DNA of 64,000 nt from NCBI RefSeq assembly GCF_034676725.1, contig NZ_JAUCBR010000004.1, positions 1,255,501 through 1,319,500 on the forward strand, written 5' to 3'. The notes under the pieces were generated by a model. It was not told the origin of the DNA. It saw nothing but the letters and a program-made list of their open reading frames with translations, and did no database searches. Of this stretch, positions 48,894-59,172 are shown piece by piece; the stretch's first letter is position 1, and the number at the start of each line of letters is the position of its first letter. Source of the stretch: Denitromonas sp. (lineage in GTDB: Bacteria; Pseudomonadota; Gammaproteobacteria; Burkholderiales; Rhodocyclaceae). Made by a program: the position numbers and the translations under genes.

Positions 48894-49970
48894 ATGCTGG
48901 CTCAACTCGGTCTGTTCGTTCTCGGTCTCATCGCCCTCATTGCCGGCGCCGAAGCGCTGGTGCGCGGGGCCTCGCGCATGGCGCTGTCGTGGGGCATCTC
49001 GCCGCTGGTGATCGGCCTCACGGTGGTGGCCTTCGGCACCAGCGCGCCGGAGGTGGCGGTGTCGGTGGGGGCCGCGCTGGACGGCACCCCGGACCTGGCG
49101 ATCGGCAACGTGGTGGGCAGCAACATCGCCAACGTGTTGCTGATCCTCGGCATCTCGGCGCTGATCGTGCCGCTGGCGGTGTCCGAGCAGATCATCCGCC
49201 AGGAGGTGCCGATCCTGATCGGTGTGTCGGCGCTGCTGGTGGGGCTGTCGGCCGACGGCGGGCTCAGCCGCCTCGAAGCCGGCCTGCTGCTGTCGCTGGC
49301 CATCGTCTACACGGTGTTCCTGATCGTGCAGGCGCGCCGCGGCTCGGCCAAGGCGCAGGAAGCGGCCCTGCACGAACTGCCCGAGGCGGCCGGCTGGGAC
49401 AGCTCCCGCCTCGCCCAGGTGCTGCTGGTGCTCGGCGGGCTCGGCCTGCTGGTGCTCGGCGCCGACTGGCTGGTGGGTGCGGCGACGCATTTTGCACGCG
49501 CCTTCGGCGTCAGCGACCTGGTGATCGGCCTGACCATCGTCGCCGTGGGCACCTCGATGCCGGAGATCGCCACCTCGATCCTGGCCGCCATTCGCGGCGA
49601 GCGCGACATCGCGGTGGGCAACGTGGTGGGCAGCAACCTGTTCAACATCCTCGGCTGCCTGGGCGCGGCCGGGCTGGTGTCGAGCACCGGCCTGCCGGTG
49701 TCCGAAGCGGCCCGCGATTTCGACCTGTGGGTGATGCTGGCGGTGGCCTTTGCCTGCCTGCCGGTGTTCATCACCGGCCGCGAGATCGCGCGCTGGGAGG
49801 GCGCGGTGTTCCTCGGCTACTACGTGGCCTACACCGCCTTCCTGGTGCTCTCGGCCCAGCACCATGCCGCCGCGCCCATGCTCTCCTCGGCCATGCTCAG
49901 CTTCGTCATCCCGCTCACCGTGCTCACATTGGTGGTCAGCCTGTGGCGCCACCGGCGCAGCGTAGCGTAG
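48894..49970 (+). CDS. CaCA-family calcium/sodium antiporter, second paralogue
   Basis: The 358-residue inner-membrane exchanger has both alpha-repeats: VAFGTSAPEVAVSVGAAL with GNVVGSNIANVLLILG, and VAVGTSMPEIATSILAAI with GNVVGSNLFNILGCLG. It aligns end to end with the product of the gene at 14226, including the ending RHRRS/RQRRN. ATG 48894 was chosen by that alignment; the ribosome site is weak. The start is 145 bases from the divergent C13 peptidase gene. It is probably a calcium/sodium or potassium exchanger for ion balance. Confidence 0.9.
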   Translation: MLAQLGLFVLGLIALIAGAEALVRGASRMALSWGISPLVIGLTVVAFGTSAPEVAVSVGAALDGTPDLAIGNVVGSNIANVLLILGISALIVPLAVSEQIIRQEVPILIGVSALLVGLSADGGLSRLEAGLLLSLAIVYTVFLIVQARRGSAKAQEAALHELPEAAGWDSSRLAQVLLVLGGLGLLVLGADWLVGAATHFARAFGVSDLVIGLTIVAVGTSMPEIATSILAAIRGERDIAVGNVVGSNLFNILGCLGAAGLVSSTGLPVSEAARDFDLWVMLAVAFACLPVFITGREIARWEGAVFLGYYVAYTAFLVLSAQHHAAAPMLSSAMLSFVIPLTVLTLVVSLWRHRRSVA

Positions 49971-50018
49971 TAGAGTCATCGCTCCCCGCCCGCGGGCGGC
50001 CCCGGACAGGAGCAACGG

Positions 50019-50894
50019 ATGCGCGTCGGCATCATCGGCATTGGCAACATGGGCCTGGCCATGGCCCTCAACCTGCGCGAACGCGGCGTAGACGTCACCG
50101 TGCGCGACCTGCGCGACGGGCCGGAGCGCATCGCCCGCACGGCTGGCGCCACGGTGGCCGCCAGCCCCGCCGAACTGGCCGCGGCGGTGGATGTGGTGAT
50201 CACCGTGGTTGGCACCGGCGCCGAGACGCGCGAGGTGCTGCTCGGCGCAGACGGCGTGGCCACGGCCGACGGCGCCGGGCGGGTGGTGATCATCTGCAGC
50301 ACCATCGCGCCGGACGACGTCATCGCCTGCGCCGGCCATCTGGCCCGCGCCAGCTGGCAGACGCTCGACGCCCCCATCTCCGGTGGCCCCGCGCGGGCCC
50401 GGGCCGGCAGCATGAGCATGATGCTCGGCGGCGATCCGGCACTGATCGCATCGCTCGCCCCACTGCTGGCGATGCTCGGCGAGCCGCGCTTCGTCATCGG
50501 CCCGCATCCGGGCGACGGCGCCAAGGCCAAACTGGTGAACAACCTGCTGGCGGCAGTGAACCTGGCCGCCGCGGGCGAGGCCTTTGCGCTGGCCGAGCGG
50601 CTCGGGCTGGACGCGAAGACCGTGCTCGACGTGGTCTGCGCCAGCTCCGGCCAGTCGTGGATCGCGGCCGACCGCATCCCGCGCGCGCTGGCCGGCGACT
50701 TCGCCCCGCGCGCCCACGCCCGCATCCTGACCAAGGACATCGGCCTGGCACTGGACTGCGCCCGTGGCGTCGGCCAGCCCGCCACGCTGGGGGTGGCGGC
50801 GCAGGCGGTGTTCGCGCGCACCTGCGCGCTGGGCTGGGCCGAGGAGGACGACGCGGCGGTGCTCAAGGCCTGCCGCCAGCCGGACACCACCTGA
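50019..50894 (+). CDS. NAD(P)-dependent oxidoreductase, 3-hydroxyisobutyrate dehydrogenase family
   Basis: The 291-residue cytoplasmic enzyme has an N-terminal Rossmann domain with GIIGIGNMGLAMALNL, the cofactor/substrate motif DAPISGGPARARAGSMSMM (DxPVSGG type), and the catalytic Lys in GDGAKAKLVNNLL (GxGxxxKxxxN). These motifs define beta-hydroxyacid dehydrogenases such as 3-hydroxyisobutyrate, tartronate-semialdehyde and succinic-semialdehyde reductases. The substrate is not decided by sequence. ATG 50019 follows ACAGGAG. It is upstream of, but separate from, the SAH-riboswitch operon. Confidence 0.88.
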   Translation: MRVGIIGIGNMGLAMALNLRERGVDVTVRDLRDGPERIARTAGATVAASPAELAAAVDVVITVVGTGAETREVLLGADGVATADGAGRVVIICSTIAPDDVIACAGHLARASWQTLDAPISGGPARARAGSMSMMLGGDPALIASLAPLLAMLGEPRFVIGPHPGDGAKAKLVNNLLAAVNLAAAGEAFALAERLGLDAKTVLDVVCASSGQSWIAADRIPRALAGDFAPRAHARILTKDIGLALDCARGVGQPATLGVAAQAVFARTCALGWAEEDDAAVLKACRQPDTT

Positions 50895-50920
50895 GCCACG
50901 CCACGGTCGTCGGCCCGGAT

Positions 50921-50950
50921 TTCAGTTTTTTCAGCGCCTTGCAGTATACT
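50921..50950 (+). promoter_or_regulatory. possible sigma-70 promoter of the ahcY operon
   Basis: TATACT at 50945-50950 is a good -10 box, placed just before the riboswitch. An upstream TTCAGT with an 18-base spacer is a weak -35. The start point would fall around 50957, at the first base-paired riboswitch position. Confidence 0.4.
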
Positions 50951-50959
50951 GACGGCCTT

Positions 50960-51041
50960 CTCCGAGGAGCGCTGCGAGGACACATCATGTGCCCCAGGCT
51001 CGGAGCCCGCCGCTGGCGGTAAGAATCAACGGCGCTCGCGA
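50960..51041 (+). promoter_or_regulatory. SAH (S-adenosylhomocysteine) riboswitch
   Basis: The region carries the conserved blocks of the SAH riboswitch: TCCGAGGAGCGCTGC at the 5' side, CCCCAGGCTCGGA closing the first stem, and AACGGCGCTCGC at the 3' side, which pairs with GAGCGCTGC as the pseudoknot. It lies about 80 bases upstream of ahcY. In this class SAH binding turns expression on, so the hydrolase is made when SAH builds up. Confidence 0.92.
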
Positions 51042-51120
51042 CATCAACCCCGTGCCGGGCACGGGCGGTGCGTGAGCCCCAAGGTGGCGCCGCCTTCCCG
51101 GTCATAGCATGGAGCAACCC

Positions 51121-52530
<1,410 letters not shown>

Positions 52531-52542
52531 TCCAACCCGTGG

Positions 52543-52579
52543 GCCGGACCGCCGCCACAGCACCGGGCGGCGGTCCGGC
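52543..52579 (+). other. perfect 14-bp intercistronic stem-loop
   Basis: GCCGGACCGCCGCC and GGCGGCGGTCCGGC pair perfectly around a 9-base loop between ahcY and the GNAT gene. No T-run follows, so it is more likely an mRNA processing or stability hairpin, or a partial terminator, than a full stop. Confidence 0.55.
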
Positions 52580-52603
52580 TCTCCGAGCCAGCAGGAGTTG
52601 TGC

Positions 52604-53260
52604 ATGAAACGTCCCTGGGTGCGCCAGACACGCAAGGAAGACATCCCGGCGCTGATCGAACTGCAAGCGCGCGTGTACCCCTCGATTCCCCCCTGGAGCC
52701 GCCGCAAGCTGCGCGAGCAGCTCGAAGTGTTCCCGCAAGGCCAGGTGGTGGCCGAGACCGAAGACGGCGTGGTCGGCTGCGCCAGCTCGATGATCGTGCT
52801 GTGGGACGACTGGGCCGAATCGCATACCTGGAAGGAAATCACCGGCGCCGGCACCTTCGAGCACCACGACCCCGAAGGCAAGACGCTGTACGGCGCGGAA
52901 GTCTTCGTCGCCCCCGAAATGCAAGGCAGCGGCGTGGGCCATCTGCTCTATGAAGCCCGCCGCACGCTGTGCCGCGCCATGAACCTGCGGCGCATCATCG
53001 CCTGCGGCCGCCTGCCCGGCTACCACCGCTACGCCGACGAGATGGACGCCGAGTTCTATGCCCAGAAGGTCATCTGGGGCGACCTGCGCGACCAGGTGCT
53101 GAGCTTCCAGCTCAAGGAAGGCTTCAGCTACTGCGGCGTCATCGAGGGCTACATCCCCGAAGACGAAGAATCCCGCGGCTGCGCCTCGGTCATCGTGTGG
53201 CTCAACCCCGACTACGACCCGACGCGCCCCACCGTCATCCCCGAGGAGATTGCCCTGTGA
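52604..53260 (+). CDS. GNAT-family N-acetyltransferase
   Basis: The 218-residue cytoplasmic protein has a GNAT fold. The acetyl-CoA-binding region is AEVFVAPEMQGSGVGHLLYEARRTLC, with the Q-x-x-G-x-G/A pattern near residue 105-115. ATG 52604 is preceded by GCAGGAG; the upstream TTG is unlikely. Its stop overlaps the GTG start of the nitrilase-like gene (GTGA), so the two are coupled. In other bacteria, homologues of these two proteins occur fused as one chain (YhcX-type), suggesting they act on the same small molecule or peptide. The substrate is unknown. Confidence 0.88.
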   Translation: MKRPWVRQTRKEDIPALIELQARVYPSIPPWSRRKLREQLEVFPQGQVVAETEDGVVGCASSMIVLWDDWAESHTWKEITGAGTFEHHDPEGKTLYGAEVFVAPEMQGSGVGHLLYEARRTLCRAMNLRRIIACGRLPGYHRYADEMDAEFYAQKVIWGDLRDQVLSFQLKEGFSYCGVIEGYIPEDEESRGCASVIVWLNPDYDPTRPTVIPEEIAL

Positions 53261-54132
53261 TCGTTCGCATTGCTGCCGTCCAGTACCTCCTGCGCCAGAT
53301 CCACGACTGGTCCGGTTTCGAAAACCAGGTGCGCTTCATCATGAAGGCGGCCGGCGACTACAAGCCGCAGTTCGTCCTGCTGCCCGAGATCTTCACCACC
53401 CAGCTGCTGTCCTTCATGGACACCACCGATGTGCGCGACGCCGTGCGCAACATGAACGACTACACCAAGCGCTACAAGGATCTGATGCAGGAACTGGCCG
53501 CGCAGTGGAACGTCCATCTCATCGGCGGCAGCCACCCGACGCTGCATGACGACGGCCGCCTGCTCAACACCGCCTACTACTTCACCCCCACCGGTGAAAT
53601 CTACGAGCAGGACAAAATCCACCGCACCCGCTGGGAGCGCGAGAAGTGGAACACCGACGCCGGCGACCAGCTGCGCCTGTTCGAGACCCCGTTCGGCAAG
53701 ATCGCCATCCTGATCTGCTACGACATCGAGTTCCCCGAGCTCGCCCGCATGGTCTGCGAGGCCGGTGCCGACATCCTCTTCGTGCCCTCGTGCACCGATG
53801 ACCGCCAGGGCTTCCTGCGCGTGCGCTACTGCTGCCACGCCCGCGCCATCGAAAACCAGGTATTCGTCGCCATGACCAGCACCGTCGGCAACCTCGCCGT
53901 CGAAGGCCTGGGCCTGCACTACGGCCAGGCCAGCATCATCACCCCGTCCGACTTCGCGTTTGCCCGCGACGGCATCGCCGCCGAAGGCACAGCCAACATC
54001 GAGCAGATCGTGGTCGCCGACGTCGACCTGGCCGATCTGGAGAGCAACCGCCTCAGCGGCACCACCATCCCGCTCTACGACAAGCGCAAGGACGTCTACG
54101 AGCACCCGGTGGAAGTCGTCAAGGTCAAGTGA
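53257..54132 (+). CDS. carbon-nitrogen hydrolase (nitrilase superfamily)
   Basis: The 291-residue cytoplasmic amidase-type enzyme starts at GTG 53257, after GAGGAG. The catalytic triad of the superfamily is visible: Glu in VLLPEIFTT, Lys in YEQDKIHRTRWE, and Cys in AILICYDIEFPELAR. The start overlaps the GNAT stop by 4 bases. The GNAT-nitrilase pairing corresponds to a fused two-domain protein known elsewhere. Placement in the ahcY-metF operon suggests a role in processing or detoxifying a by-product of methyl metabolism, but this is inference. Confidence 0.92.
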   Translation: MIVRIAAVQYLLRQIHDWSGFENQVRFIMKAAGDYKPQFVLLPEIFTTQLLSFMDTTDVRDAVRNMNDYTKRYKDLMQELAAQWNVHLIGGSHPTLHDDGRLLNTAYYFTPTGEIYEQDKIHRTRWEREKWNTDAGDQLRLFETPFGKIAILICYDIEFPELARMVCEAGADILFVPSCTDDRQGFLRVRYCCHARAIENQVFVAMTSTVGNLAVEGLGLHYGQASIITPSDFAFARDGIAAEGTANIEQIVVADVDLADLESNRLSGTTIPLYDKRKDVYEHPVEVVKVK

Positions 54133-54157
54133 GCGTGAGCACACGCCGGGCACGCCC

Positions 54158-55003
54158 GTGAAGTCCTTCCACCGCCGCACCGCCCGCCCGGCGCCGGCCC
54201 CTGCGGTCGAGGCCGCACCCGTGGTCGACCGCCAGGGCCTGCAACGCGTCGACAGCCTGCTCGTCACCCGCGGCCTGGCGCCGTCGCGCACCGCCGCCCA
54301 GCGCATGATCGCCGCCGGCCGGGTGCACCTCGGCGAGCAGACCGTCACCAAGGCCTCGCTGGAACTCGACCTCGACGCCCCGCTCGTCGTCGTCCCCGAC
54401 GCGGAGGACCGCTACGTCTCCCGCGGCGGCCTCAAGCTCGCCGGCGCCATGGCCCGCACCCACACCTCGGTGCACGGCCTCACCGCCATCGACATCGGCC
54501 AATCCACCGGCGGCTTCACCGATTGCCTGCTGCAAGCCGGCGCCGCCCATGTGGTCGGTATCGAGGTCGGCCATGACCAGCTGCACTCCACGCTGCACGA
54601 CGACCCACGCATCACCTGCCTCGAAGGCGTGAACGCCCGCGACCTGGCCCCCACCGAGCTCGGCGACGCCTGGCCCGACGGCGGCTTCGGGCTGCTGGTG
54701 TGCGACGCCAGCTTCATCTCGCTGACCCTGCTGATCCCGCGCTGGCCGGCCCTGCTGCGCGCCGGCGGCCGGGTGCTGGCGCTGGTCAAACCCCAGTTCG
54801 AAGTCGGCCGCGACGGCCTGGCCAAGGGCGGCATCGTGCGCGATGCGACCCTCTACGCCGGCGTCGAAGCGCGCATCCGCGCCGCCGCCGAGGCCGCCGG
54901 CCTGACGGTCGACGACTACTTCGACAGCCCGATCACCGGCGGCGACGGTAACCGGGAATTCTTCCTCGCCGCCCATCTCCCCGACACCACAGACACCGCA
55001 TGA
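54158..55003 (+). CDS. TlyA-family rRNA 2'-O-methyltransferase (hemolysin A-like)
   Basis: The protein has about 281 residues from GTG 54158, the only plausible start in frame before the S4 domain. An N-terminal Ala/Pro-rich lead is followed by an S4 RNA-binding domain (QRVDSLLVTRGLAPSRTAAQ, then GRVHLG) and an FtsJ-like methyltransferase domain with SRGGLKLAGA, the SAM motif AIDIGQSTGGFTDCLLQAGA and VKPQFEVGR. TlyA proteins methylate ribosomal RNA; the hemolysin name is historical. As a SAM user it fits the operon, since it produces SAH. The start is uncertain and lacks a clear ribosome site. Confidence 0.86.
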   Translation: MKSFHRRTARPAPAPAVEAAPVVDRQGLQRVDSLLVTRGLAPSRTAAQRMIAAGRVHLGEQTVTKASLELDLDAPLVVVPDAEDRYVSRGGLKLAGAMARTHTSVHGLTAIDIGQSTGGFTDCLLQAGAAHVVGIEVGHDQLHSTLHDDPRITCLEGVNARDLAPTELGDAWPDGGFGLLVCDASFISLTLLIPRWPALLRAGGRVLALVKPQFEVGRDGLAKGGIVRDATLYAGVEARIRAAAEAAGLTVDDYFDSPITGGDGNREFFLAAHLPDTTDTA

Positions 55004-55836
55004 GCACCACACCCTTCTCCATCGAATTCTTCCCGCCGCAAACCCCCGCCGGCGTCGACAAACTGCGCGCCACCCGCGCCCAGCTGGCGCAACTGCAGCC
55101 CGACTTCTTCTCCGTCACCTATGGTGCCGGCGGCTCGACGCAGGAGCGCACCTTCGAAACCGTGTTCGAGATCCAGGCCGAGGGCCTCGCCGCCGCGCCG
55201 CACCTGTCCTGCGTCGGCGCCACCCGCGACAGCATCCGCCAGATCCTCACGCGCTATCAGGACAAGAACATCCGCCGCATCGTCGCCCTGCGCGGCGACC
55301 TGCCCTCGGGCGTGGTTGACGCCGGCGAGCTGCGCTACGCCAACGAGCTGGTCGAGTTCATCCGCAGCGAAACCGGCGACTGGTTCAGCATCGAGGTCGC
55401 CGCCTACCCCGAATACCACCCCCAGGCGCGCACCGCCCAGGCCGACCTGGCCGCCTTCAAGCGCAAGGTCGACGCCGGCGCCAACTCGGCCATCACCCAG
55501 TATTTCTACAACGTCGACGCCTACCTGCACTTCCGCGACGAATGCGTGGCCATGGGCATCGACATCCCCATCGTGCCCGGCATCATGCCCATCGTCAGCT
55601 TCTCCAAGCTGGCCCGCTTCTCCGACGCCTGCGGCGCCGAGATCCCGCGCTGGATGCGCCGCAAGTTCGAGAGCTTCGGCGACGACACCGACTCGATCAA
55701 GGCCTTCGGCCTCGACGTGGTCACCGACCTCTCCGCCCGCCTGCTCGAAGAGGGCGCGCCCGGCCTGCACTTCTACTGCATGAACATGGCCGGCCCGACC
55801 AGCACCATCGTCGAGCGCCTCGGCCTCAAGGCATGA
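55000..55836 (+). CDS. metF: methylenetetrahydrofolate reductase [NAD(P)H]
   Basis: The 278-residue cytoplasmic flavoenzyme reduces 5,10-methylene-THF to 5-methyl-THF, the methyl donor for methionine synthesis. The N terminus FSIEFFPPQTPAG is the family signature with the catalytic Glu. FFSVTYGAGGSTQERT and the FAD/folate region RIVALRGDLPSG follow, and the C-terminal LHFYCMNM is typical. ATG 55000 overlaps the upstream stop (ATGA), so it is the last gene of the coupled operon. It closes the loop begun by ahcY: homocysteine released there is remethylated with the product of this enzyme. Confidence 0.96.
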   Translation: MSTTPFSIEFFPPQTPAGVDKLRATRAQLAQLQPDFFSVTYGAGGSTQERTFETVFEIQAEGLAAAPHLSCVGATRDSIRQILTRYQDKNIRRIVALRGDLPSGVVDAGELRYANELVEFIRSETGDWFSIEVAAYPEYHPQARTAQADLAAFKRKVDAGANSAITQYFYNVDAYLHFRDECVAMGIDIPIVPGIMPIVSFSKLARFSDACGAEIPRWMRRKFESFGDDTDSIKAFGLDVVTDLSARLLEEGAPGLHFYCMNMAGPTSTIVERLGLKA

Positions 55837-55845
55837 GGCCACCGC

Positions 55846-55937
55846 CGCTCCCGGGGTCGCTTCGCTCCCCCGGGCGACCGACCGAACCGTAACCCGGTCG
55901 AGGGCCGCAGGCCCGACACCGGGCACCCCGCAACGAG
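55846..55937. repeat. diverged REP/BIME unit upstream of the TfoX-like gene
   Basis: It contains CCCGGGGTCGCTTCGCTCCC and the companion CGAGGGCCGCAGGCCCGACA, the same two inverted REPs as in the array at 56310-56850, but with altered heads (GTAACCCGG instead of GTAGCCCGG). It lies between metF and the next gene. Confidence 0.6.
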
Positions 55938-55946
55938 GCGCCAACC

Positions 55947-56312
55947 TTGCCCCGCAAGCCCCCCGAAATCGTCACCCACGCCCGCGAGCTCTTCGCCCCG
56001 CTCGGCACCGTGCGGGTCAAATCGATGTTCGGCGGCTGGGGTTTCTACCTCGACGACCTGTTCTTCGCCCTCGAAGCCTGGGAAACCCTCTACCTCAAGG
56101 CCGACGCCGAGAGCGAAAAAGCCTTCATCGACGCCGGCTGCAGCCGCTTCGTCTACACCCAGAAAGACGGCAAGACTTTTTCGATGGGCTACTGGACCGC
56201 GCCCGAAGAAGCCCTCGACAGCCCCGCCGCGATGGCACCCTGGGCACGCCTGGCCATCGAATGCGCGCTGCGCAACCGCAAACCGAAGAAGCCGCGACGA
56301 AAATCCGGGTAG
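55947..56312 (+). CDS. TfoX N-terminal-domain protein
   Basis: The 121-residue cytoplasmic protein has a single TfoX_N domain, with LGTVRVKSMFGGWGFYLDDLFFAL near residues 19-42 and KADAESEKAFIDAGC following. The C-terminal TfoX domain of competence regulators is absent, so a role in competence is not implied. The start appears to be TTG 55947. The tail is very basic (RNRKPKKPRRKSG). Its stop codon TAG is also the first three bases of a REP unit, so the repeat array begins exactly at the end of the gene. Confidence 0.82.
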   Translation: MPRKPPEIVTHARELFAPLGTVRVKSMFGGWGFYLDDLFFALEAWETLYLKADAESEKAFIDAGCSRFVYTQKDGKTFSMGYWTAPEEALDSPAAMAPWARLAIECALRNRKPKKPRRKSG

Positions 56313-56855
56313 CCCGGCGAGGACCAAGGCCCGACGCCGGGAGCGGTGCCCGGTGCCACCGGCGGCCCCGGGGTCGCTTCGCTCGCCCGGGCTACGGGCG
56401 AATCGCCCCGATTACCCCGAAGGTTGGACGTAGCCCGGCCGAGGGCCACCGGCCCGACGCCGGGAACGGTGCCCCATCCACCGACGACCCCGGGGTCGCT
56501 ACGCTCGCCCGGGCGACGGGTGAATCGCCCCGATTACCCCGAAGGTTGGACGTAGCCCGGCCGAGGGCCACCGGCCCGACGCCGGGAACGGTGCCCCATC
56601 CACCGACGACCCCGGGGTCGCTGCGCTCGCCCGGGCGACGGGTGAATCACCTCGATCACCCCGAAGGTTGGACGTAGCCCGGCCGAGGGCCACCGGCCCG
56701 ACGCCGGGAGCGGTGCCCGGTGCCACCGGCGGCCCCGGGGTCGCTGCGCTCGCCCGGGCGACGGGTGAATCACCTCGATCACGCCGGCGGTTTGGCGTAG
56801 CCGGGAACGGAGCCCCTCCCACCGACGGTCCCGGAGCCGCTTTTCTCGCCTGGCA
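56310..56855. repeat. tandem array of ~122-bp REP/BIME units, left of the RAYT gene
   Basis: Units start with TAGCCCGGCCGAGGGCC at 56310, 56431, 56553 and 56675, with a decayed one at 56798, at 121-123 base spacing. Each unit holds two hairpins in opposite orientation: one with a GTAG head on the plus strand (GTAGCCCGGCCGAGGGCC to CCGACGCCGGG), and one on the minus strand (GTAGCCCGGGCGAGCG, AAG or CAG, CGACCCCGGG). In the inner units the minus-strand head reads GTCG rather than GTAG. Neighbouring units are nearly identical, indicating recent amplification. Confidence 0.88.
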
Positions 56856-56902
56856 CTCACATGACAATCGCCTAACTTGTCGCCATCGGCTATCCTCGCC
56901 CG

Positions 56903-57382
56903 ATGGTCAGATACCGACGCAACTATGTTCCGGGCGGCACCTACTTCTTCACCGTCACCCTGCGCGATCGGCGTTCGGACTGGCTGACACGCCACATCGA
57001 CCTGCTGCGTGTCGCCATCGTGCGGACCAGATCGCACCACCCGTTCCGGATCGACGCCATGGTGGTGTTACCCGACCATCTGCACATGATCATGACGCTC
57101 CCCGAGGGCGATGCCGACTACTCGTTACGCTGGCGAAGGATCAAAGCCTTGTTCACACGCGGTTTGCAACTGCGGGGACTGGCGACTCGTGGCATCTGGC
57201 AAAGACGGTTCTGGGAACACACGGTGCGTGACGACGATGACCTGCAACGCCATGTGGATTACATCCATTTCAATCCGGTGAAGCATGGCCATGCCGAGAG
57301 GCCATGCGATTGGCCGTATTCGACCATCCATCGCGACATCGCAGACGGACGCATCGGCGCCAATTGGGGCACGGACACGTAG
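56903..57382 (+). CDS. REP-associated tyrosine transposase (RAYT, Y1 family)
   Basis: The 159-residue single-strand DNA nuclease is related to IS200/IS605 TnpA. The HUH metal motif is LPDHLHMIMTLPEGD, with H-L-H near residues 57-59. The catalytic Tyr is in HVDYIHFNPVKHG near residue 127. The N terminus YRRNYVPGGTYFFTVTLRDR and the C-terminal WPYSTIHR are RAYT hallmarks. Such proteins bind and cleave GTAG-headed REP hairpins. REP units flank the gene on both sides, and its own TAG stop is the start of the first unit on the right, so the gene and its targets form one unit (a REPtron). Confidence 0.94.
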   Translation: MVRYRRNYVPGGTYFFTVTLRDRRSDWLTRHIDLLRVAIVRTRSHHPFRIDAMVVLPDHLHMIMTLPEGDADYSLRWRRIKALFTRGLQLRGLATRGIWQRRFWEHTVRDDDDLQRHVDYIHFNPVKHGHAERPCDWPYSTIHRDIADGRIGANWGTDT

Positions 57383-57596
57383 CCCGGCCGCGGGCCGCAG
57401 GCCCGACGCCGGGAGCGGCACCCGGCACCACCGCCGGCCCCGGGGTCGCTGCGCTCGCCCGGGCTACGGGTGAATCGCCTCGATCACACCGGCGGTTTGA
57501 CGTAGCCCGGCCGAGGGCCACAGGCCCGACGCCGGGAACGGCGCCCGGTTCCACCGACATTCCCGGGGTCGCTTCGCTCGCCCGGGCTACGCGTGG
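57380..57596. repeat. REP/BIME units right of the RAYT gene
   Basis: One 123-bp unit starts at 57380 (overlapping the RAYT stop) and a second, partial unit starts at 57503. Both minus-strand heads here keep the intact GTAG (seen as CCCGGGCTAC on the plus strand), unlike the inner units on the left. The last unit ends against the stop codon of the convergent ligase gene. Confidence 0.88.
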
Positions 57597-59123
<1,527 letters not shown>

Positions 59124-59172
59124 CGATGTCTCCTCCTCCGTGGCCGGCGGCCTCTGCGGGCCGCCTTGGCCT

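Noticed and set aside
54158..55003. Reading the TlyA-like gene as a true hemolysin
   Set aside because: S4 plus FtsJ-type domains mark an RNA methyltransferase; the hemolysin name is historical.
56261..56867. Open frames with repeated peptides in the array before the RAYT gene
   Set aside because: The repeats come from tandem REP units read in frame, not from a protein.
56310..57596. Possible CRISPR array
   Set aside because: Units of about 122 bp are near-identical along their whole length with no unique spacers, are palindromic, and surround a RAYT gene; no cas genes are present.
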